NCBI GenBank assembly: GCA_027315315.1
Contig: DAHUYG010000067.1
Span: forward strand, 1-33,081
Reading direction: 5' to 3'
Source of the DNA: Acidimicrobiaceae bacterium
GTDB lineage: Bacteria > Actinomycetota > Acidimicrobiia > Acidimicrobiales > RAAP-2
Length of the DNA stretch: 33,081 bases
The notes beneath the pieces were generated by a model. The model saw only the letters and a list, made by a program, of their open reading frames with translations. It was not told the DNA's origin and searched no databases. Below are positions 8,632 to 18,873 of this stretch, piece after piece. A program made the translations under genes and the position numbers. The number at the start of each line of letters is the position of its first letter. The first letter of the stretch is position 1.

Positions 8632-9467
8632 AACGGCGGCTCCGCCTCGACCACGTCGACGTATGCCAGCTGGGAGAGGTTGGCCGCCGGGGTCAGCGTG
8701 ACGTCCATGAACCCGTTGGCAACGTTCGAGTGCATGGAGCGGACGCGGCCGACCGGGATATCGGGCGGGAGGGCCCCTCCGGCCAGGCCGTTCGTATACA
8801 TCATCTCGCCGATGTGCAAATGGGTGAGGGCGGGCACGTAGGACACCGACAGGGCGTTGCCGGGCCCCTGACCGACGGCCACCCCGTAGGTCTGGTTGCT
8901 CGGCCCGAAGCTCACGCCGATCGACGACCGGCCGTCGGTGACGAGCTGGACCGTCGCCGTGTCGCGCTCCACGCTCAGCACCACCCCGACCAGCCCCCCG
9001 GCACCGACCACCGGTTCGCCCTTGGCCACCCCGGAGCTCGAGCCCTTCCCGATCGTGATGTCGGCATCGAAATCGGACAGGTCGCGGTTGATCATCGGGG
9101 CCGTCACGGTCTTGAGCGACCCGAGGAACGGCACGTTCGCGAGCTCGGTGAGCTCCCTCACCTTCTCCCGCAAGGCGGTCGTCTGGTTGAGCTCGAGCCG
9201 CAGATGCCCGATCACCGCCTGGAGTTGCTGGTTCTCGGACTGCAGCGAGCCGTAGTGCACCGCTCCGGCGAAGAAGTCCCCGATCGGGCGCAACATGTCG
9301 TTCACGCCCGTGATGAGCGGCGAGAAGACGTCGTGGGCGATCGACTTGAGGCCCGAGGTCAGGTGGCTGGTGCCGCTCCGAGCGTCGAAGGTGATGAGCG
9401 TCACCGAGACGAGCACCAGGACCGAGATCAGGGCGAGTCTGCGGCGGGATCGCCGTGGTCCAGCCAC
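8628..9467 (-). CDS. mreC: rod shape-determining protein MreC
   Basis: Periplasm-facing scaffold linking MreB/MreD with PBP2, 279 residues. A basic N-terminus (RRSRRRLA) precedes one membrane helix (LALISVLVLVSVTLITF). A coiled-coil-like segment follows (SLQSENQQLQAVIGHLRLEL), then the beta-rich MreC core (GLVGVVLSVERDTATVQLVTDGRSSIGV). GTG start, 22 bases after the mreB stop. The length is ordinary for the family. Confidence 0.95.
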   Translation of the reverse strand: MAGPRRSRRRLALISVLVLVSVTLITFDARSGTSHLTSGLKSIAHDVFSPLITGVNDMLRPIGDFFAGAVHYGSLQSENQQLQAVIGHLRLELNQTTALREKVRELTELANVPFLGSLKTVTAPMINRDLSDFDADITIGKGSSSGVAKGEPVVGAGGLVGVVLSVERDTATVQLVTDGRSSIGVSFGPSNQTYGVAVGQGPGNALSVSYVPALTHLHIGEMMYTNGLAGGALPPDIPVGRVRSMHSNVANGFMDVTLTPAANLSQLAYVDVVEAEPPL

Positions 9468-9489
9468 GCGCTCGCGACAGCCTGCCGGG

Positions 9490-10521
9490 TCAGCGAGAAG
9501 ACGAAGTGATCAGGACCTGCTTGAGGGCCTCGAACTCCTCGAGGCACTGACCACTGCCGATCGCCACGCAGTTCAACGGGTCCCGCGCGACGACGATGGG
9601 CATCCCGGTCTCGTGCTGCAGGCGGGCGTCGAGACCGTGGAGGAGCGATCCGCCACCGGTGAGGACGACGCCCTGCTCCATCAGGTCGGCGGCCAGCTCG
9701 GGGGGCGTGCGATCGAGCGTCGACTTCACCGCGTCGATGATCGCGCTCACCGGTTCGTCGATGGCCCGACGGATGTCCTCCGTCGAGACGATCACAGTCT
9801 TGGGCAGCCCACTCAGGAGGTCGCGGCCGCGGATCTCGGCGTGCAACTCCTCTTCGAGCGGGTAGGCCGAGCCCAGCGCCATCTTGATCTCCTCGGCGGT
9901 GCGCTCGCCGAGCGCCAGGCTGAACTCCTTCTTCACGAAGGCCACGATGGCCTCGTCGAGCTCGTCGCCGCCGATGCGGATCGACTGGCTGGTCACGATC
10001 CCCCCGAGGGAGATGACGGCCACCTCGGTCGTGCCGCCGCCGATGTCCACGACCATGTTGCCGGTCGGCTCGTGCACCGGAAGGCCGGCCCCGATCGCCG
10101 CGGCCATCGGCTCCTCGATGATGTAGGCCTTGCGCGCCCCCGCGTACTCGGCGGCCTCCATGACGGCCCGCTGCTCGACGCCGGTGATCCCCGACGGCAC
10201 GCAGATGACCATGCGCGGCTTGGCGAAGCGGCGCTGGTGAACCCGGTGGATGAAGTAGCGGAGCATCTTCTCGCAGATCTCGAAGTCCGCGATGACACCG
10301 TCCTTCAGCGGTCGGATCGCCTGGATGTTGCTCGGCGTGCGGCCGATCATCCGCTTGGCCTCAGCGCCCACGGCGAGCGGGCGACCATCCTTCACGTCCA
10401 CGGCGACCACGGACGGCTCGTTCAGGATGATCCCGCGGCCGCGGACGTAGACCAGGGTGTTTGCCGTGCCAAGGTCGACCGCCATGTCGCGTCCAAGCAG
10501 GAACAGCCGATTGTCGGGCAT
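9490..10521 (-). CDS. mreB: actin-like rod shape protein MreB
   Basis: Bacterial actin that organises lateral wall growth, 343 residues from the ATG at 10521. Actin-fold ATP motifs are visible: [17 protein letters not shown] (phosphate 1), [17 protein letters not shown] (phosphate 2) and [12 protein letters not shown] (adenosine). An in-frame extension upstream (18 residues to 10575) is possible, but the family begins at the [12 protein letters not shown]-like segment. A GAGAGG site lies 12 bases upstream, slightly far. It is the first gene of the mreBCD-mrdA run and faces a methyltransferase gene across a 275-bp gap. Confidence 0.96.
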   Translation of the reverse strand: MPDNRLFLLGRDMAVDLGTANTLVYVRGRGIILNEPSVVAVDVKDGRPLAVGAEAKRMIGRTPSNIQAIRPLKDGVIADFEICEKMLRYFIHRVHQRRFAKPRMVICVPSGITGVEQRAVMEAAEYAGARKAYIIEEPMAAAIGAGLPVHEPTGNMVVDIGGGTTEVAVISLGGIVTSQSIRIGGDELDEAIVAFVKKEFSLALGERTAEEIKMALGSAYPLEEELHAEIRGRDLLSGLPKTVIVSTEDIRRAIDEPVSAIIDAVKSTLDRTPPELAADLMEQGVVLTGGGSLLHGLDARLQHETGMPIVVARDPLNCVAIGSGQCLEEFEALKQVLITSSSR

Positions 10522-10796
10522 AGGAGTTCGTTCCCTCTCAGCGGGGTATCGGCTTTGTGCCGCGAAAGCCGTCAACTAATCCCGCCAAGGCTATGGGACC
10601 GCTGCAGGGGCGCACAAGGGCGCCGGCTGGCCCCCGACAGGCGAAGGACTGCGGACGTACGAACGACACCAGTGTAACTCGCTTCGAGCGCCCGGTCCAG
10701 GCACGAACGAACGGGCCGTTCGGACCGGTACTACTCCGAGTGGCACCGCCCAGCGAGCGACCGATAGTGTCGCCGGCGGCGAAAGGGGGGACGAAG
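10522..10796. promoter_or_regulatory. divergent mreB / methyltransferase control region with nested inverted repeats
   Basis: A 275-bp gap between two divergent genes. It contains CCGGTC (10692-10697) matched by GACCGG (10723-10728), enclosing CGAACG (10704-10709) matched by CGTTCG (10717-10722). This can fold into a hairpin with one five- to six-base bulge, or serve as an operator. Possible -10 hexamers are TAGTGT (10765-10770, plus strand) and TACACT (about 10673-10678, read on the minus strand). No good -35 partners are visible. Confidence 0.4.
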
Positions 10797-11912
10797 GTGA
10801 CGTCTGAGCGGCCGCCCTTCCGGGCCGACCATGTGGGAAGCCTGCTCCGTCCCCCGGCGCTCCTCGCGGCCCGGGACCGCTTCGCCGCCGGCGAGATCTC
10901 GGCCGCGCAGCTGGTCGCCGCCGAGGACGAGGCGATCGTCTCGGTGGTGGCGATGCAGGAGTCCGTCGGGCTGTCGTCGGCCACCGACGGCGAGTTCCGC
11001 CGCGCCTCGTGGCACATGGACTTCATCTATCAGCTGGGCGGCATCAGCCGGACCGAGGGCAACCTCGCAGTCGCGTTCCGCAACGAACGAGAGACCCTCT
11101 CCTTCACGCCATCGGGTCTCGCCGTCGACGGACCGATCCACCTCGATCATCCGATCTTCGCCTCGGCGTTCGTCTCGCTCGCGTCGGCGGTCACGAGGGC
11201 CACCCCGAAGCTGACGATCCCCTCACCCTCGATGGTGCACTACCGGGGTGGGCGGGCGGCGATCGACCCGACCGTCTACCCGGACCTCGAGGCCTTCTGG
11301 ACCGATCTGAGCGCCGCGTACCGCGACGAGATTGCCGCCCTCGCCGATCTAGGCTGCACCTATCTCCAGTTCGACGACACGAGCCTCGCGTACCTGAACG
11401 ACCCGACCCAGCGAGAGTTCATCGCATCCCAGGGGGGCGACCCCGAACACCAGCACGAGATCTACATCAAGACCATCAACGACGCGATCGCCGCCAAGCC
11501 CGAGGCCATGGCGATCACCACCCACATGTGCCGCGGGAACTTCCGCTCTTCGTGGGCCGCCGAGGGTGGTTACGACTTCGTCGCCGAAGCCGTGTTCGGC
11601 GGGCTGAACGTGGACGGCTTCTTCCTCGAGTACGACGACGCCCGGTCGGGAGGCTTCGAGCCGCTGCGATTCGTGCCCAAGGACAAGCGGGTCGTCCTCG
11701 GTCTCGTCACGACCAAACGGGGCGAGCTCGAGAAGAAGGACGACCTCAAGCGGCGCATCGACGAGGCGTCGCGTTTTGTGCCCCTCGATCAGCTCTGCCT
11801 CTCGCCGCAGTGCGGCTTCTCCTCGACGGTCGAGGGGAACACCCTCACCTACGACCAGGAGGTGGCGAAGCTGGCCCTCATCGTCGAGGTCGCGAGCGAG
11901 ATCTGGGGCTGA
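10797..11912 (+). CDS. MetE C-terminal-domain methyltransferase (YxjG/YxjH-type)
   Basis: A 371-residue single-barrel protein resembling the catalytic C-terminal half of cobalamin-independent methionine synthase. FRADHVGSLLRP opens the barrel. The zinc ligands are recognisable: His and Cys of THMCRGN, an acidic FLEYDD segment, and the Cys of SPQCGFSST. Such stand-alone proteins transfer methyl groups to homocysteine or related thiols; the methyl donor often differs from that of full-length MetE. The GTG start is chosen because AAAGGGGGG lies about seven bases before it, whereas the longer open frame to 10557 looks non-coding. It diverges from mreB and is probably monocistronic. Confidence 0.9.
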   Translation: MTSERPPFRADHVGSLLRPPALLAARDRFAAGEISAAQLVAAEDEAIVSVVAMQESVGLSSATDGEFRRASWHMDFIYQLGGISRTEGNLAVAFRNERETLSFTPSGLAVDGPIHLDHPIFASAFVSLASAVTRATPKLTIPSPSMVHYRGGRAAIDPTVYPDLEAFWTDLSAAYRDEIAALADLGCTYLQFDDTSLAYLNDPTQREFIASQGGDPEHQHEIYIKTINDAIAAKPEAMAITTHMCRGNFRSSWAAEGGYDFVAEAVFGGLNVDGFFLEYDDARSGGFEPLRFVPKDKRVVLGLVTTKRGELEKKDDLKRRIDEASRFVPLDQLCLSPQCGFSSTVEGNTLTYDQEVAKLALIVEVASEIWG

Positions 11913-11919
11913 GGCACTC

Positions 11920-11956
11920 CGCCGGGCCCCGCACCTCGAGCGGGGGGACCCCGGCG
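11920..11956. terminator. bidirectional hairpin between convergent genes
   Basis: CGCCGGG plus CCCCGC (11920-11932) pairs with GCGGGG (11940-11945) and CCCCGGCG (11949-11956) around a seven-base loop with a three-base bulge. It sits between the stops of the methyltransferase and ndk. It lacks a T-tract, but such U-poor hairpins are common actinobacterial terminators. Confidence 0.6.
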
Positions 11957-11969
11957 ACCCGAATCGCCC

Positions 11970-12377
11970 TCAGAGCCCGGGGAAGAACAGCTCGATCTCG
12001 CGGGCGGCGGACTCGGGCGAGTCCGACCCGTGGACCAGGTTGTCCGGCAGCGCGATGCCGAGATCGCCGCGGATGGTCCCCGGGGCGGCCTGCTTGGGGT
12101 CCGTCGCCCCCATGAGCGTCCGCACGGTCGCATAGGTGTCCTCGGGACCCTCGACGACCGCCACCAACGAGGGCGACCGGGTGATGAACTCGAGCAGCTC
12201 GGCGAAGAACGGCTTGCCCCTGTGCTCCGCGTAGTGCTGCTCGGCCACCTCGAGGGGCATCTGGCGCAGCTCGGCGGCGGCGAATCGCATGCCCTTGGCC
12301 TCGAGCCGCCCGAGGATCTCGCCCACGAGCCCGCGCTCGACCCCGTCGGGCTTGATGATCACGAGGGTCCGGTCCAC
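11970..12377 (-). CDS. ndk: nucleoside diphosphate kinase
   Basis: Transfers the gamma-phosphate of ATP to NDPs. The 135 residues begin with [18 protein letters not shown], and the phosphohistidine is His116 in NLVHGSDS. The length matches bacterial Ndk. GTG start. It follows folC by 55 bases, as in many actinobacteria where folC and ndk are neighbours. Confidence 0.97.
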   Translation of the reverse strand: MDRTLVIIKPDGVERGLVGEILGRLEAKGMRFAAAELRQMPLEVAEQHYAEHRGKPFFAELLEFITRSPSLVAVVEGPEDTYATVRTLMGATDPKQAAPGTIRGDLGIALPDNLVHGSDSPESAAREIELFFPGL

Positions 12378-12432
12378 GAGTCGAGGACCCTACCAGGAGC
12401 CTCGGAGGGTCCTGGAGGGGCCGGTCGGGGAG

Positions 12433-13767
12433 CTAGTTCCGGCGCGACGCGCCGAGCAGGAGGACCCGAGCGTCGGTCACGACGTAGAGCGAACCCGCCA
12501 CGAGCAGCATCCCGTCCTCTGGGACCTGGGGCCGGGCGGCTGCGATGGCCTCCGCCACGCTGCCGGCCACCTCGACCTGCAGCCCGAGCGCCCGCCCGGC
12601 CTCGGCGATCACCTCGGGTGCGATGGCACGGGGTGAGTCCGGTGCGCAGGCATAGAGCGTCGCGATCTTGATCGGGGCGAGCGCCGAGAGCATCGCCGAG
12701 GGGTCGCGGCCGCGCAGCAGGCCGATGACGGCCGTGATCGGTCCCTCGACGTGGAACCCCTCGGTCACCGCGGCGGCCAGGGTCTCCATCCCCGCCACGT
12801 TGTGCGCCCCGTCGATCAGGGTGAGGGGCTGACGTCCGACGACCTCGAGGCGGCCCGGCACCTTGACGCTCCCGAGCCCCTCTTCGACGACCTCCTCGTC
12901 GAGGGGGCGCCCGAAGAAGGCCTCGGTCGCGGCGAGCGCGCACGCCGCGTTGACCCCCTGATGGGGCCCGTGCATGGAGACGAGCACCTCGCCGTAGGTC
13001 GCGCCAGGGGTCTGCAGGTCGACCAGGCGTCCCCCCACCGCCAGGCGGTTGGTGCGGCATGCGAAGTCCCGTCCGGCGACCCACACCGCCTGGGCGCCGG
13101 CCTCCCTGGCGCGCGTCTCGATGATCGCCACGAGGTCCGGGTCGGTCTCGCCGATCACGGCAATCGAGTTCGGCTTCACGATGCCCGCCTTGTCGAGCGC
13201 GATCCCCTCGAGCGTCGGACCGAGGACGTCGGTGTGGTCGTAGCTGATGTTGGTGATCACGCTCACCTGGGGCTCGACGACGTTGGTGGAGTCCCAGGTC
13301 CCACCGACACCGACCTCGATCACCCCGGCGTCGACCGCCACATCGGCGAACCAAGCGAACCCCGCGGCGGTCAAGAGCTCGAAGCGGGTCGGCCGGTCGC
13401 TCATGAGGCCCTCGAGGCCGGCCAGGGTGGAGAGCACCGTGGCAAACGACTCGTCGTCGATCGGAACGCCGTTGCGGGCGATGCGCTCGTTGACGCGGCT
13501 CAGGTTGGGGCTCGTGTAGGTGCCGACCGACAGGCCCATCGCATCCATGAGCGAGGAGACCATTGCGGCGGTCGAGCCCTTTCCGTTGGTGCCCGTCAGG
13601 TGCACGACCGGGTACGTGCGCTCGGGGTTTCCGAGAAGATGGACGAGCTCACGCATCCGATCGAGCGTGGGCAGGGCGCGCCGGCTCGGCATCTTGGACT
13701 CGTAGTCGATGTGCCCGTCCATCCAGGCGACGGCATCGGCGAAGGAAGAAAAGGGGATCTGCGTCAC
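12433..13767 (-). CDS. folC: bifunctional folylpolyglutamate / dihydrofolate synthase
   Basis: Adds glutamate to folates, and possibly to dihydropteroate, using ATP. The 444 residues show the Mur-ligase-type P-loop HLTGTNGKGST, the Omega-loop region SPNLSRVNERI, EVGVGGTWDSTNVV, and the C-terminal ligand domain with LIDGAHNVAGMETLA. GTG start, 25 bases after the clpX stop. In many relatives valS lies between clpX and folC; here they are adjacent. Confidence 0.96.
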   Translation of the reverse strand: MTQIPFSSFADAVAWMDGHIDYESKMPSRRALPTLDRMRELVHLLGNPERTYPVVHLTGTNGKGSTAAMVSSLMDAMGLSVGTYTSPNLSRVNERIARNGVPIDDESFATVLSTLAGLEGLMSDRPTRFELLTAAGFAWFADVAVDAGVIEVGVGGTWDSTNVVEPQVSVITNISYDHTDVLGPTLEGIALDKAGIVKPNSIAVIGETDPDLVAIIETRAREAGAQAVWVAGRDFACRTNRLAVGGRLVDLQTPGATYGEVLVSMHGPHQGVNAACALAATEAFFGRPLDEEVVEEGLGSVKVPGRLEVVGRQPLTLIDGAHNVAGMETLAAAVTEGFHVEGPITAVIGLLRGRDPSAMLSALAPIKIATLYACAPDSPRAIAPEVIAEAGRALGLQVEVAGSVAEAIAAARPQVPEDGMLLVAGSLYVVTDARVLLLGASRRN

Positions 13768-13792
13768 TGCCCACCCATACGCGGGAGGGAGT

Positions 13793-15067
<1,275 letters not shown>

Positions 15068-15112
15068 GCCAACTCCCCTCTAGCCCGGTCCCTGTTCCGG
15101 CCTGTTCGGTTC

Positions 15113-15772
15113 CTACGCGGCGCCGACCGCTTCGAGCGGAGCGGCTTCTCTCGAGCTGATGACCTCGTCGATGACCCCGTAGAGGACTGCTTCCTCTGCG
15201 GTCATCACGAAGTCCCGATCGGTGTCCTTTGCCACTTTCTCATGCGTCTGGCCCGTATCGGTGGCAAGCATGCCGTTCAACAGGTCCCGCATGCGCAGGA
15301 TCTCCCTCGCCTGCAGCTCGATGTCGCTGGCCTGACCCTCCGCACCGCCGAAGGGCTGGTGCAGAAGGATCCGGGCGTGCGGGAGGGCGAAACGCTTGCC
15401 CTTCGCGCCTGCAGCGAGGAGCACCGCGGCGGCCGAGGCGGCCTGCCCGAAGCAGAACGTCGACACATCGGGCTTCAAGAACTTCATCGTGTCGTAGATC
15501 GCGAAGAGGGCGGTGATCTCACCGCCCGGGGAGTTGATGTAGAGGTGGATGTCCTTGTCGGGCTCCTCGGACTCGAGGAAGAGGAGCTGTGCGCACACGA
15601 GGTTGGCCACCGTGTCGTCGATCGGCGTGCCGAGAAACACGATCCGTTCCTTCAAGAGGCGGGAGTAGAGGTCATAGGCTCGCTCTCCCCGGTTCGACGA
15701 CTCGACCACCGTGGGCACGAGATAGTCGTAGTAACGCTGGTGGCCGTCGCGGCGCGCCACGGTTCCCATCAC
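15113..15772 (-). CDS. clpP: ATP-dependent Clp protease proteolytic subunit
   Basis: Serine peptidase of the Clp protease, 219 residues, with catalytic Ser113 (GQAASAAA), His138 (LLHQP) and Asp187 (TDRD). The usual GQAASM has Ala instead of Met after the serine, a conservative difference. The start is a GTG that overlaps the tig stop by four bases, with an ATG as the next codon, so either could be used. Only one clpP copy is seen here, whereas many actinobacteria carry a clpP1-clpP2 pair. Confidence 0.97.
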   Translation of the reverse strand: MMGTVARRDGHQRYYDYLVPTVVESSNRGERAYDLYSRLLKERIVFLGTPIDDTVANLVCAQLLFLESEEPDKDIHLYINSPGGEITALFAIYDTMKFLKPDVSTFCFGQAASAAAVLLAAGAKGKRFALPHARILLHQPFGGAEGQASDIELQAREILRMRDLLNGMLATDTGQTHEKVAKDTDRDFVMTAEEAVLYGVIDEVISSREAAPLEAVGAA

Positions 15773-17169
15773 GAGCTCGCCCGCGCCGGGGTTTCGGCCT
15801 CTTGGTCCTCCGTGTTCACCGAACCCTCCAGTTCGTCGGCCTGGTCGTCGCCCTCGCCCACGCGCAACTCGTCACGTGAGGCGGGGTTGCCTTCCTCGTC
15901 GACGAGCTGCACGTTGTCGAGCAGCCATGTGAGCGCCTTGGCCTTCCTCTGCTCCGAGCGTACCTCGCCCATCCGTCCGTTGCGGTCGAGCTCCTCGCGC
16001 AGTCGCTTCGGCGTCACCTGCATCCGCTCGGCGCTCTTCGCCAGCTGCTCTTCGAACTCCGCCTCCTCGACCTGCAGGTTCTCGGCCTCGGCCAGGGCCC
16101 GCAGGGCGAGGTCAGCCTTCACCGCGCGGAGGGAGTCCACCCGCAGCTCGGCGAGCAGACCCTCGGGGTCGCGGCCGGTCACCGCCAGGAACTGCTCGAG
16201 GTTGAGACCCTGGTCCTCAAGCCGGTGGCCGAGGTTGTGCACCCGGTCACGCAGCTCGTCGTCGACCAACACCTCGGGGACCTCTTCGTCGTCGACCAGC
16301 TCGGCCAGGGCACCGATGCTGAGCTCGCGCCAGGCCAGGCGGGCCTGGAGGAGCTTGATCTCCTTGATGCGGCTCTGGACGTCGGCCCGAAGTTCCTCGA
16401 GCGTCGAGAACTCCGAGTTCTCGGCGACCCACTCGTCGGTCGGCTCGGGAAGGCACTTCTCCTTGACCTCCTTCACGAGCACGGAAAAACCGAGGGCTTC
16501 CTCGCCGCGCGACGCGAGCGGGGCGTTGAACGCCAGCACGTCGCCGGGGGACGCACCCCTCAGCTGCTCGTCGAGTTCGGGGGCCACCGTGCCGCTCCCG
16601 ACCTCGTAGAGGAAGTCGTCGGCGGCGACGACCTCCTCGCCCTCGACCGTCTTCGCGTGCAGGTTGATGGTGACGTTGTCCTTGTCTCGGGCCTTGCGGG
16701 TGACCTCGACCAGCTCGCCGTCGCTCTCCCGCAGCCGGTCGACCTGGGCATCGACCTCCTCGTCGCTGACCGCCCACGAGGGGATCGTCACCTGCAGGCC
16801 GGCATATCCCGGGATGGCCACGGTGGGCCGCACCTGGACCAGCGCGTCGAACTCGACGGCGCCGCTCTCCTCGCCAGCGGTGATGTCGATGTCGGGAGGA
16901 GCGATGGGATCAACCTCGGTCTCCGCCACGGCGCGGGCGTAGAACTCCGGCAGCGCCTCGCGCAACGCCTCGGAGCGCAGGCTGGCGGCGCCGCCCATGC
17001 GCGCCTCGAGGACGCGCCGGGGCACCTTGCCCGGTCGGAAGCCCGGCACGCGCACCTCGCGAGCGAGCTTGCGAACGGTCTGTTCGAGGGCCTGATCGAT
17101 CTCGGACTCATCGACTTGGACGGAAAGCCGGATCTTGGACCCCTCAACGGCTTCTGTGGTGGCGCGCAT
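15769..17169 (-). CDS. tig: trigger factor (ribosome-bound chaperone, PPIase)
   Basis: Ribosome-associated folding chaperone, 466 residues. The N-terminal ribosome-docking signature is [20 protein letters not shown] degenerate FKBP-type PPIase domain follows ([18 protein letters not shown]), then the long helical C-terminal arm. The acidic tail ([13 protein letters not shown]) is low-complexity. It heads the tig-clpP-clpX set. TAGAGT, 13 bases before the ATG, is a possible -10. Confidence 0.97.
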   Translation of the reverse strand: MRATTEAVEGSKIRLSVQVDESEIDQALEQTVRKLAREVRVPGFRPGKVPRRVLEARMGGAASLRSEALREALPEFYARAVAETEVDPIAPPDIDITAGEESGAVEFDALVQVRPTVAIPGYAGLQVTIPSWAVSDEEVDAQVDRLRESDGELVEVTRKARDKDNVTINLHAKTVEGEEVVAADDFLYEVGSGTVAPELDEQLRGASPGDVLAFNAPLASRGEEALGFSVLVKEVKEKCLPEPTDEWVAENSEFSTLEELRADVQSRIKEIKLLQARLAWRELSIGALAELVDDEEVPEVLVDDELRDRVHNLGHRLEDQGLNLEQFLAVTGRDPEGLLAELRVDSLRAVKADLALRALAEAENLQVEEAEFEEQLAKSAERMQVTPKRLREELDRNGRMGEVRSEQRKAKALTWLLDNVQLVDEEGNPASRDELRVGEGDDQADELEGSVNTEDQEAETPARASS

Positions 17170-17224
17170 AGCGGGAGGTCACACTCTACTGGTGGCCGAG
17201 CCCGGGCCAGCGACCATCGGACGC

Positions 17225-18046
17225 TCAGATCATGAAGTTCATCGAGCGGACGACGCTGGCCCCGAGGGCATGATCCCCCTCGATGCGGACCCCGCCCGCC
17301 GCCAGGGCCTCTTCGGGTAACTGGCGCCCGCACGCCAGGCGGACGTACTGCTCGGCGGGCATCTGGAGCACGACCGTGGGCGACTCGGGGGCCTCGGCCA
17401 CCTCGGTGGCCCTCGAACCCTCCATCTTGAGGACGAGTCGGCGGGGGTCGGGCCCCTCGATCTCGAACACGACCGTCGTTCCGTCGGGCGGGGCGACCTT
17501 GCGCCCGACGATGAACCCCGCGCCCGAGGTCAAACGGTCGAGGGCGACCCGTTCACCGCGCCCGCCCCGGTCGCCCGGCTGATCGAGGGCCCATCGCATG
17601 TCCTGGCCGTGGACCCAGCAGTCCATGATGCGCACCATCATGAACGTGGCGTAGGGCGCCTCGCCCACCGGGCTCCATCCGGGCACCGACCATTGCTCGG
17701 GGGTGAACGAGCGCAGCTGGCGGAGCCGTCGAGCCGTGACGTCCTCGAACTCGACCACGAGCTCGGCCCCGGGCACCGCACGGCGCGGCGCGATCCACGC
17801 CTCGTTGCCCTCCCCGATCGGGTTGCGGACATGGCCCGGCATCGGGTCGGGCGCAGGGGGTGCGGGGTCGCCGAGAAGGCCGTGCTCGGTGCCGATCATG
17901 TGCGAGAGGTGGTCACGCACGGTCCAGCCGGGGCAGTCGGTGGCGAGGTCCCAGGCCTCGGGGGGCAACGCCCTGCCCAGCTCGGCGGTCGCCGACCAGG
18001 TCTCCTCGAGCGCCGCGATCACCTCTTGTGGAGCGGGTTCAGGCAC
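17225..18046 (-). CDS. maleylpyruvate isomerase family mycothiol-dependent enzyme
   Basis: A 273-residue member of the MDMPI/DinB-like superfamily. The N-terminal four-helix domain has the typical ATDCPGWTVRDHLSHMIGTE start, and the metal-ligand histidines are expected in DHLSHMIG and DCWVHGQDM. A smaller C-terminal domain follows (VVLQMPAEQYVRLACGR). The family includes mycothiol-dependent isomerases and many uncharacterised thiol-linked enzymes, so the substrate is unknown. A longer frame runs to 18106, but its first 7 codons are inside the inserted element, so the GTG at 18046 is preferred. It has no useful Shine-Dalgarno and may be leaderless. Confidence 0.85.
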   Translation of the reverse strand: MPEPAPQEVIAALEETWSATAELGRALPPEAWDLATDCPGWTVRDHLSHMIGTEHGLLGDPAPPAPDPMPGHVRNPIGEGNEAWIAPRRAVPGAELVVEFEDVTARRLRQLRSFTPEQWSVPGWSPVGEAPYATFMMVRIMDCWVHGQDMRWALDQPGDRGGRGERVALDRLTSGAGFIVGRKVAPPDGTTVVFEIEGPDPRRLVLKMEGSRATEVAEAPESPTVVLQMPAEQYVRLACGRQLPEEALAAGGVRIEGDHALGASVVRSMNFMI

Positions 18047-18053
18047 GCCCTCG

Positions 18054-18083
18054 ATCGTATGTCCAGGGATTTTGGTGTGTCGT
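18054..18083 (-). promoter_or_regulatory. probable promoter of the isomerase-family gene
   Basis: On the minus strand ACGACA (18078-18083) and TACGAT (18054-18059) are separated by 18 bases, each matching four of six consensus positions. The -10 ends seven bases before the GTG at 18046, consistent with a leaderless message. The -35 overlaps the duplicated insertion target, and duplication of the target left this copy intact. Confidence 0.45.
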
Positions 18084-18086
18084 CCG
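18079..18086. repeat. target-site duplication, left copy
   Basis: GTCGTCCG immediately outside the left inverted repeat. It is identical to 20635-20642 on the other side, and eight bases is the size expected for IS1595-family insertion. Confidence 0.95.
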
Positions 18087-18105
18087 GGGGATGTGTAACT
18101 TGACA
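18087..18105. repeat. left terminal inverted repeat (IRL)
   Basis: GGGGATGTGTAACTTGACA, matching the reverse complement of 20616-20634 at all 19 positions. Weaker similarity extends about eight bases further inward (about 24 of 27 in total). Confidence 0.95.
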
Positions 18106-18191
18106 CAGACAGTTCTTATACTCCCAGGTCCAGAGGCCGGGCACGATGAGAGCCTCATCGGTGCGTATGGGCGAACCTGGGAGGGGTCGAT

Positions 18192-18869
18192 ATGGCTGAT
18201 TCACCCGAGAGGCCGCGCCGCGATAGGTGGCGCCATAGGCACGCCAAGGATCGAGCGAAGGGCTGGCGGTCCACGAGGCGTGAGGTCGTCAGCGGAGTGA
18301 CATCAGCGGGCCTCGGCGCTGGTGTGAGTGCGGCCGTCAGCCATCTGCCCTGGGGCGTTTACCTCGGGATCGCGGTGGGCGCTGGCGTGGTCGGTGCCTA
18401 TCTGCCCTGGGCAGTCGCGTACCTCTGGCATGGGGCGATGGCCGGAGGGCGCGTCGTCCGCGAGCGACTGGCGCACATCGAGGCGCTCGTCAGCCAACCA
18501 GTGACAGCGGGTGAAGCCGATGCGACAGCGAAGCCGAGGAAGGTGGTCAGCCCTGAGATCTTCGCGTTGCACGAGGAGCAAGGAAAGGGATGGCGCCTCA
18601 TCAAGCGGTGCCCCCAGGGGGTCGCGATCTCGCACGACGTGCCAGCCGCCCTAACGCGGGAGGCGAATAACTGGATCAAGGGAGTGACCAAGAAGTTGGA
18701 GGCGTGGCCCGAGTTCCAGACCGAGTTCTCTGGGCCTGTCTCGATCGATCGAGACAGCTTCCACCGAGCGCCGATCACCCAAGAGCTATTGACCAGGCTG
18801 CGGTTGCTCGGCGACATCATTGGCGAACTGATCGACCGTGAGGATGCCGCTAAGCGGCGAGGCGAATGA
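18192..18869 (+). CDS. passenger protein 1: two-helix membrane protein, unknown
   Basis: A 225-residue protein I do not recognise. Residues 1-30 are strongly basic (RPRRDRWRHRHAKDRAKGWR). Two membrane helices follow at about 32-50 and 54-82 (VYLGIAVGAGVVGAYLPWAVAYLW), linked by a short LPWG turn, so both tails should be cytoplasmic. Residues 110-225 form a soluble, mixed-charge domain (PEIFALHEEQGKGWRLIKRCP ... LLTRLRLLGDIIGELIDRED). The ATG has GGGAGGGG seven bases upstream. A transport, anchoring or toxin-like role is conceivable but nothing shows it. It is less GC-rich than the flanking chromosome. Confidence 0.8.
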   Translation: MADSPERPRRDRWRHRHAKDRAKGWRSTRREVVSGVTSAGLGAGVSAAVSHLPWGVYLGIAVGAGVVGAYLPWAVAYLWHGAMAGGRVVRERLAHIEALVSQPVTAGEADATAKPRKVVSPEIFALHEEQGKGWRLIKRCPQGVAISHDVPAALTREANNWIKGVTKKLEAWPEFQTEFSGPVSIDRDSFHRAPITQELLTRLRLLGDIIGELIDREDAAKRRGE

Positions 18870-18873
18870 TCGG

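Noticed and set aside
18046-18106. GTG at 18106 as start of the isomerase-family gene
   Set aside because: It lies inside the left inverted repeat of the inserted element, so it is not part of the ancestral gene.
18100-18122. TTGACA and TATACT at the element's left end as a promoter for passenger 1
   Set aside because: The spacer is only 11 bases, too short for a sigma-70-type promoter. The -35 is a by-product of the repeat.
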